A stretch of DNA of 64,000 nucleotides from the NCBI RefSeq assembly GCF_021390515.1, contig NZ_JAJUXI010000002.1, positions 620,001 through 684,000 on the forward strand, given 5' to 3'. This document shows positions 60,795 through 64,000 of this stretch, one piece after another; within the stretch, counting starts at the first letter, position 1; the number at the start of each line of letters is the position of its first letter. Source of the stretch: Dyadobacter sp. CY326. GTDB lineage: Bacteria; Bacteroidota; Bacteroidia; Cytophagales; Spirosomataceae. The notes beneath the pieces are model-generated. The model made no database searches. It saw only the letters and a list, made by a program, of their open reading frames with translations, and had not been told where the DNA came from. Made by a program: the position numbers and the translations under genes.

Positions 60795-62816
60795 TCAATT
60801 CTGTACAGCAACTCTAAACACCTTCTCCCCCACCGTGATCATATATACGCCACTTTGCAGCGAACTGGTATCCAATGGTTTTGTCGGCAGCACCGAAGAT
60901 TCCATTACCGTAAATCCCTGAACATTTTTGATACTGAAAGGCAGGTTTGAATCCTCACTTTCAATATTCAGCAAGCCCCGTGCCGGGTTCGGATACACTT
61001 TGGCAGCGTGCTCACCTGTTCGCAGCACAATGATCTTTGAATAGGTTGATTTCCCGTCAAAGTCGAGCTGTTTCAAACGGTAGTAGGTCGTAGAAAACGG
61101 AGACGAATCGGTGTAAGAATATTGTTGTTCCTGATTGCTATTTCCGCTTCCTTCTACAAAGGCAATCTTGGTAAATGAGCGGGCATTGTTGCCTCGCTCA
61201 ATTTCAAATCCCTTGTTAATCACTTCTGAGGCCGTTCGCCACCTCAGCTTATTTCCTTCTACAACGGGCATTCCGGTAAATGAAACGAGCTCTACCGGGA
61301 ACACAATCAGGCATTCTTCGCTGGTAACAATTTGCTCGCGTGTGGAACAGCCAGCGCCATTGCTCGCGATGAAAGCAGGGTTGGTTGGCTGCATCAGATA
61401 TGTGCAGATGCTTTTTACATTACAATCAGTGAGCGTTCCTGAATTTTGCAAGTATACCATTTTAAGTTTAGCCGGATCAATATTCCCGATTCCTGCCAGA
61501 CTTTGCAGATTAGGATTGCTGGCTAAATATAGTCCGCCAACAGAACGAAGCGAATCAAGTCCGTCCAAGCTCGTCAGATCAGGCATGTCTTGAATCTGCA
61601 GGGCAAGAGTTCCGGATACCCACAGCCACTCATCTTCGATAGTATGAAGCTTGTTAAGCCCCTGCAGGTTTGTTAAACCCGATACCTTTTGGAGTTGGAC
61701 TCCGGCCCGGATGTGCCGCACATTCTCGAATCCGGTTAGTGAGGCTACTGAGGAGTTTGAGAGTGAGAGTGAATAAAGATACCTCACATTATCAAGCCCG
61801 GCAAAGGTGGCAATCGCACAATGTCCAAGCGAAAGATCCAGCAATGAATCGACCGTTTCCAAACCTTTAAAACTAACTTGGGGATTATTCGTAAGAGCAA
61901 TTGTTCCCACTTCCTTGATTGATTTCAGACCTGTAAAATTCTGAAGAGGTCCGGTTAGCAGCATTACACCGGCTTTTTCAAGCGAATCCAGTCCGGAAAG
62001 CTGCTCTATGCTGTTGATTTGTAAAAACCCAAGTTCCCTGACCGGTCCCAAACCGACAAGATTTTTTACGTTTGGAACATCGTAAACGACTAAACCATAT
62101 AGCTTCTTTACATACTCCAAACCCTCCAGCGAGGATAAGGCCGGAGTATTTGAAATTTGGATATTATACAGCGATGTCAGTGACGCCGGCAATTCACCTA
62201 TACTGCTAAAATTCTTACAATCGCGAACTTGTAAGGAGGCGATATAAACAAGATTGGAAGATAGCCCCGACAGACTTTGAAGCTTGGTATGATCTGAAAT
62301 ATTAAAGCTACTAACAGAGTCTAACAGCGGCGCAAAGCCTGTCAGATCTAAAAGCGAGGTATTATCGACTGTAAATCCAATCAGCGAATCCAGACTGTTC
62401 AATCCGGCAAGACTGGTCATGGGAAGTGACCTCGAAATCTGAATGTAGTAGGCTTTCCGAAGACTATGTAAGCCCGTCAAACTTAATAGTCCGTTGTTAC
62501 CGATCGATACCCTTTGACCTACTACTTTCAGCGAGTCAAGACCTTTTAAACTTGTCAGGGAATTATTATTAAAAATTGACAACCCACCACTTATCTGTTT
62601 AATAACAATCAGACTGTCAAGGTTTATAATAGGGTCATGCGGCGTATAAATGCTATTGATCTCTAGATTTCCTAGTACATGAGTACAACCGCTCTTTTTA
62701 AAGTTGTTAACGCTGGTCTGTGAAGTCAGCATAATCCCGTCAACACCGCATGTTTGGGCTTGCAGAGATATATGTAATAGCAAGAAAGCTAATGCGACAA
62801 GTATAGCTCTTTTCAT
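60795..62816 (-). CDS. secreted leucine-rich-type repeat protein with T9SS-like sorting tail (paralogue B)
   Basis: The larger paralogue (673 residues) of the previous gene. It has a signal peptide ending near LQAQ and a Cys-containing start module (TCGVDGIMLTSQTSVNNF). About sixteen repeats of the same receptor-L/LRR-like unit follow, then the WRTASEVINKGFEIERGNNA domain and a nearly identical sorting tail (GVYMITVGEKVFRVAVQN). The last 50 residues of the two proteins differ at only about 9 positions, much closer than the repeat regions. I start at ATG 62816; the TTG just before is in frame. It lies 36 bases upstream of paralogue A on the same strand, so they are probably co-transcribed. Confidence 0.8.
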   Translation of the reverse strand: MKRAILVALAFLLLHISLQAQTCGVDGIMLTSQTSVNNFKKSGCTHVLGNLEINSIYTPHDPIINLDSLIVIKQISGGLSIFNNNSLTSLKGLDSLKVVGQRVSIGNNGLLSLTGLHSLRKAYYIQISRSLPMTSLAGLNSLDSLIGFTVDNTSLLDLTGFAPLLDSVSSFNISDHTKLQSLSGLSSNLVYIASLQVRDCKNFSSIGELPASLTSLYNIQISNTPALSSLEGLEYVKKLYGLVVYDVPNVKNLVGLGPVRELGFLQINSIEQLSGLDSLEKAGVMLLTGPLQNFTGLKSIKEVGTIALTNNPQVSFKGLETVDSLLDLSLGHCAIATFAGLDNVRYLYSLSLSNSSVASLTGFENVRHIRAGVQLQKVSGLTNLQGLNKLHTIEDEWLWVSGTLALQIQDMPDLTSLDGLDSLRSVGGLYLASNPNLQSLAGIGNIDPAKLKMVYLQNSGTLTDCNVKSICTYLMQPTNPAFIASNGAGCSTREQIVTSEECLIVFPVELVSFTGMPVVEGNKLRWRTASEVINKGFEIERGNNARSFTKIAFVEGSGNSNQEQQYSYTDSSPFSTTYYRLKQLDFDGKSTYSKIIVLRTGEHAAKVYPNPARGLLNIESEDSNLPFSIKNVQGFTVMESSVLPTKPLDTSSLQSGVYMITVGEKVFRVAVQN

Positions 62817-62844
62817 CAAATTGAAAGATTTAGTGTGACTGGAA

Positions 62845-63465
62845 TTATATTATAAGCATAGATTGCGCATTGCGAAGAACCTCCGAAGTAACCAGATTTT
62901 GAACTACGGTAAATTGATTCGCCGAATATGGCAAATACTGGGGATTCCCTTCGAAGTAGAAACCATGTTCAAATGTGAAGGTCTCCCCAAGAGCAATATT
63001 AATAGTGCGCTTGACAAGGGAATTATCAGAAGGCGTGATAGGGTCGTAAGTGTTTTCATAAAAATCCCTGTACAAATTTCTGGCTATATATTCATTTGAA
63101 TTAGGAAATTGTGCGTTAGCCACGCGTTTTACTGTAACCTTGGTTCGCCAACTTGCAAAAAAATAACTTCCAAGGTTTCGTACTTGGAATGTAAATGCTG
63201 AATTAGTAGGAAGCGTAACAGTCGAATCAGTGGGAGTGGCTGTGTCCACAACCTCATCCGTATTCTGACGAAGAATTTCTAATCTTACAATTTGAAACTC
63301 GCATGGAAACGCTCTCGCTCCACCACGAACTCGTTCACAGGCGTTTACGGGAAATGTCGGCCCCGGCCAGCCAACGGCTACCTCGTGATCCTGACACGAA
63401 AAAGCCATTCCGAAGAATATTATTATAAAATAAGATAACAACTTGATCATGAAGAGATTTTTCAT
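62845..63465 (-). CDS. lipoprotein of unknown function upstream of the repeat-protein pair
   Basis: A 206-residue protein with a lipoprotein signal and lipobox cysteine in FGMAFSC (about residue 24), so likely an outer-membrane or surface lipoprotein. The mature part has no recognisable domain: a Cys pair (NACERVRGGARAFPC) is near the start, then mostly beta-type segments (FTFQVRNLGSYFFASWRTKV). It lies 28 bases upstream of repeat paralogue B on the same strand and is probably the first gene of that operon. It might anchor or assist the surface repeat proteins; that is inference. Confidence 0.65.
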   Translation of the reverse strand: MKNLFMIKLLSYFIIIFFGMAFSCQDHEVAVGWPGPTFPVNACERVRGGARAFPCEFQIVRLEILRQNTDEVVDTATPTDSTVTLPTNSAFTFQVRNLGSYFFASWRTKVTVKRVANAQFPNSNEYIARNLYRDFYENTYDPITPSDNSLVKRTINIALGETFTFEHGFYFEGNPQYLPYSANQFTVVQNLVTSEVLRNAQSMLII

Positions 63466-63754
63466 AAATTTTAGATAAACTGGTGGAGTGTTCTGATACT
63501 GATAATCATCACAGAATGTAACCCGGATTTGTAGCTGACTTGATTTAGCAGGAGGCCGCCAAGGGATTAATACTTCGATTTAAAGATTTGAGTACACAGG
63601 CAACACATTAAAATTGTCGCCGTATAACTTATTGTTCAAAAAATATAAACTTCTTGCTAAACATATACAATAATAACCAAATGGTTACAATAAATGCCTA
63701 CACTAAGTGACTAATTTTTAATCGGTTAGCAAGGATTATTTATCGGTTCAGTTC
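63466..63754. other. non-coding gap before the right-edge gene
   Basis: A 289-base AT-rich gap between the lipoprotein gene and the truncated gene at the right edge, both on the minus strand. It presumably holds the promoter of the lipoprotein/repeat operon, but I found no exact TTTG-N19-TAnnTTTG. No RNA gene or repeat was recognised. Confidence 0.4.
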
Positions 63755-64000
63755 CTACGCATTCACCTGCCGAATCACATTCTTAATATTCAACTCAATA
63801 ATATCCGTCATGCTTTCGCAGCGGTGATATTGGTTGTCCGAATAATGTTTGAAAAGCCCTTCGCGGAGCTGGTGAATGTTGTCTATCGTTGAAATATTGT
63901 CTTTAATGGAAACGTCGCGGAGTTCTTTCAGGCGATATCGCTCGCTTCGTGCCTGATACATGATGGACGATTGCTCTTCCTGCTGATATTGAAGGACCGT
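63755..64000 (-). CDS. C-terminal part of an unrecognised protein, 5' end outside window
   Basis: The minus-strand frame is open from the right edge to the stop at 63755, giving 81 residues. An ATG at 63961 exists but 13 further codons upstream are open (TVLQYQQEEQSSI), so the gene continues beyond the window. The visible part is helical and charged (RLKELRDVSIKDNIS, REGLFKHYSDNQYHR, TDIIELNIKNVIRQ) and probably a coiled-coil or helical-bundle end. I do not recognise the family and assign no function. Confidence 0.55.
   Translation of the reverse strand, partial: TVLQYQQEEQSSIMYQARSERYRLKELRDVSIKDNISTIDNIHQLREGLFKHYSDNQYHRCESMTDIIELNIKNVIRQVNA

Noticed and set aside
1-64000. tRNA, rRNA, CRISPR array, phage or complete IS element
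   Set aside because: No cloverleaf-like TTCGA loops with matching arms, no regular spaced repeats, and no transposase or integrase were seen by eye. A tRNAscan or ISfinder run would be decisive.

Overview
The window looks like chromosome of a Bacteroidota bacterium, most likely order Cytophagales and Dyadobacter-like. That placement is inference. It rests on two SusC/SusD outer-membrane pairs, T9SS-type C-terminal tails, a GWxTD lipoprotein, a DUF5686 protein, a HEPN-tailed sulfite reductase, and several promoters of the Bacteroidota type (TTTG, 19 bases, TAnnTTTG) with few Shine-Dalgarno sites. I saw no rRNA, tRNA, CRISPR array, phage or complete insertion sequence.

Layout. 1-4942: a SusC/SusD pair whose SusC runs off the left edge. 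5136-14740: an assimilatory sulfate-reduction locus on the + strand, with a TauE/TSUP transporter carrying a piece of a siroheme-synthase-like domain, MetZ, an inserted UPF0175/PIN toxin-antitoxin pair, CysH, CysD, CysN, sulfite reductase and uroporphyrinogen-III methyltransferase. Together these take sulfate to sulfide, fix it into homocysteine and start siroheme synthesis. 14737-19022: a small membrane protein, two tandem LpxL-type acyltransferases, a GT9 glycosyltransferase and N-carbamoylputrescine amidase; its pathway partner agmatine deiminase lies at 28295. 19023-26301: a 782-base gap with a long structured leader, then a second SusC/SusD pair, a small lipoprotein and a Tat-exported aminotransferase. 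26470-30896: a permease, a secreted degenerate Hint protein, agmatine deiminase, a palindrome cluster, a GH25 lysozyme and a small secreted protein.

30980-47677: LeuS, a beta-barrel protein, an XRE/IrrE-like regulator, a sterol-desaturase-family enzyme, a lipoprotein gene stopped just after its lipobox cysteine, a Tat TIM-barrel protein, a COG2509 flavoprotein, a 42-residue ORF, a Nudix CoA pyrophosphatase, a type IIA topoisomerase A subunit, a SanA/YdcF protein and a DUF5686 protein. 47684-58896: mainly housekeeping genes (ABC ATPase, nitroreductase, YbjQ, MetF, GNAT, YebC, GreA-like, PyrB, AlkD-like, SDR, GWxTD, RlmB, MnmA). 59002-63465: two paralogous secreted repeat proteins with sorting tails and an unknown lipoprotein. 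The right edge cuts an unrecognised gene.

The most interesting non-coding signals are the metF leader (promoter, 82-base extended hairpin, mini-ORF and intrinsic terminator), the roughly 410-base leader of the second susC, and several families of extragenic palindromes. The most interesting proteins are the TauE chimera, the Tat-exported aminotransferase, the Hint protein without its cysteine, and the IrrE-like regulator without its zinc motif.
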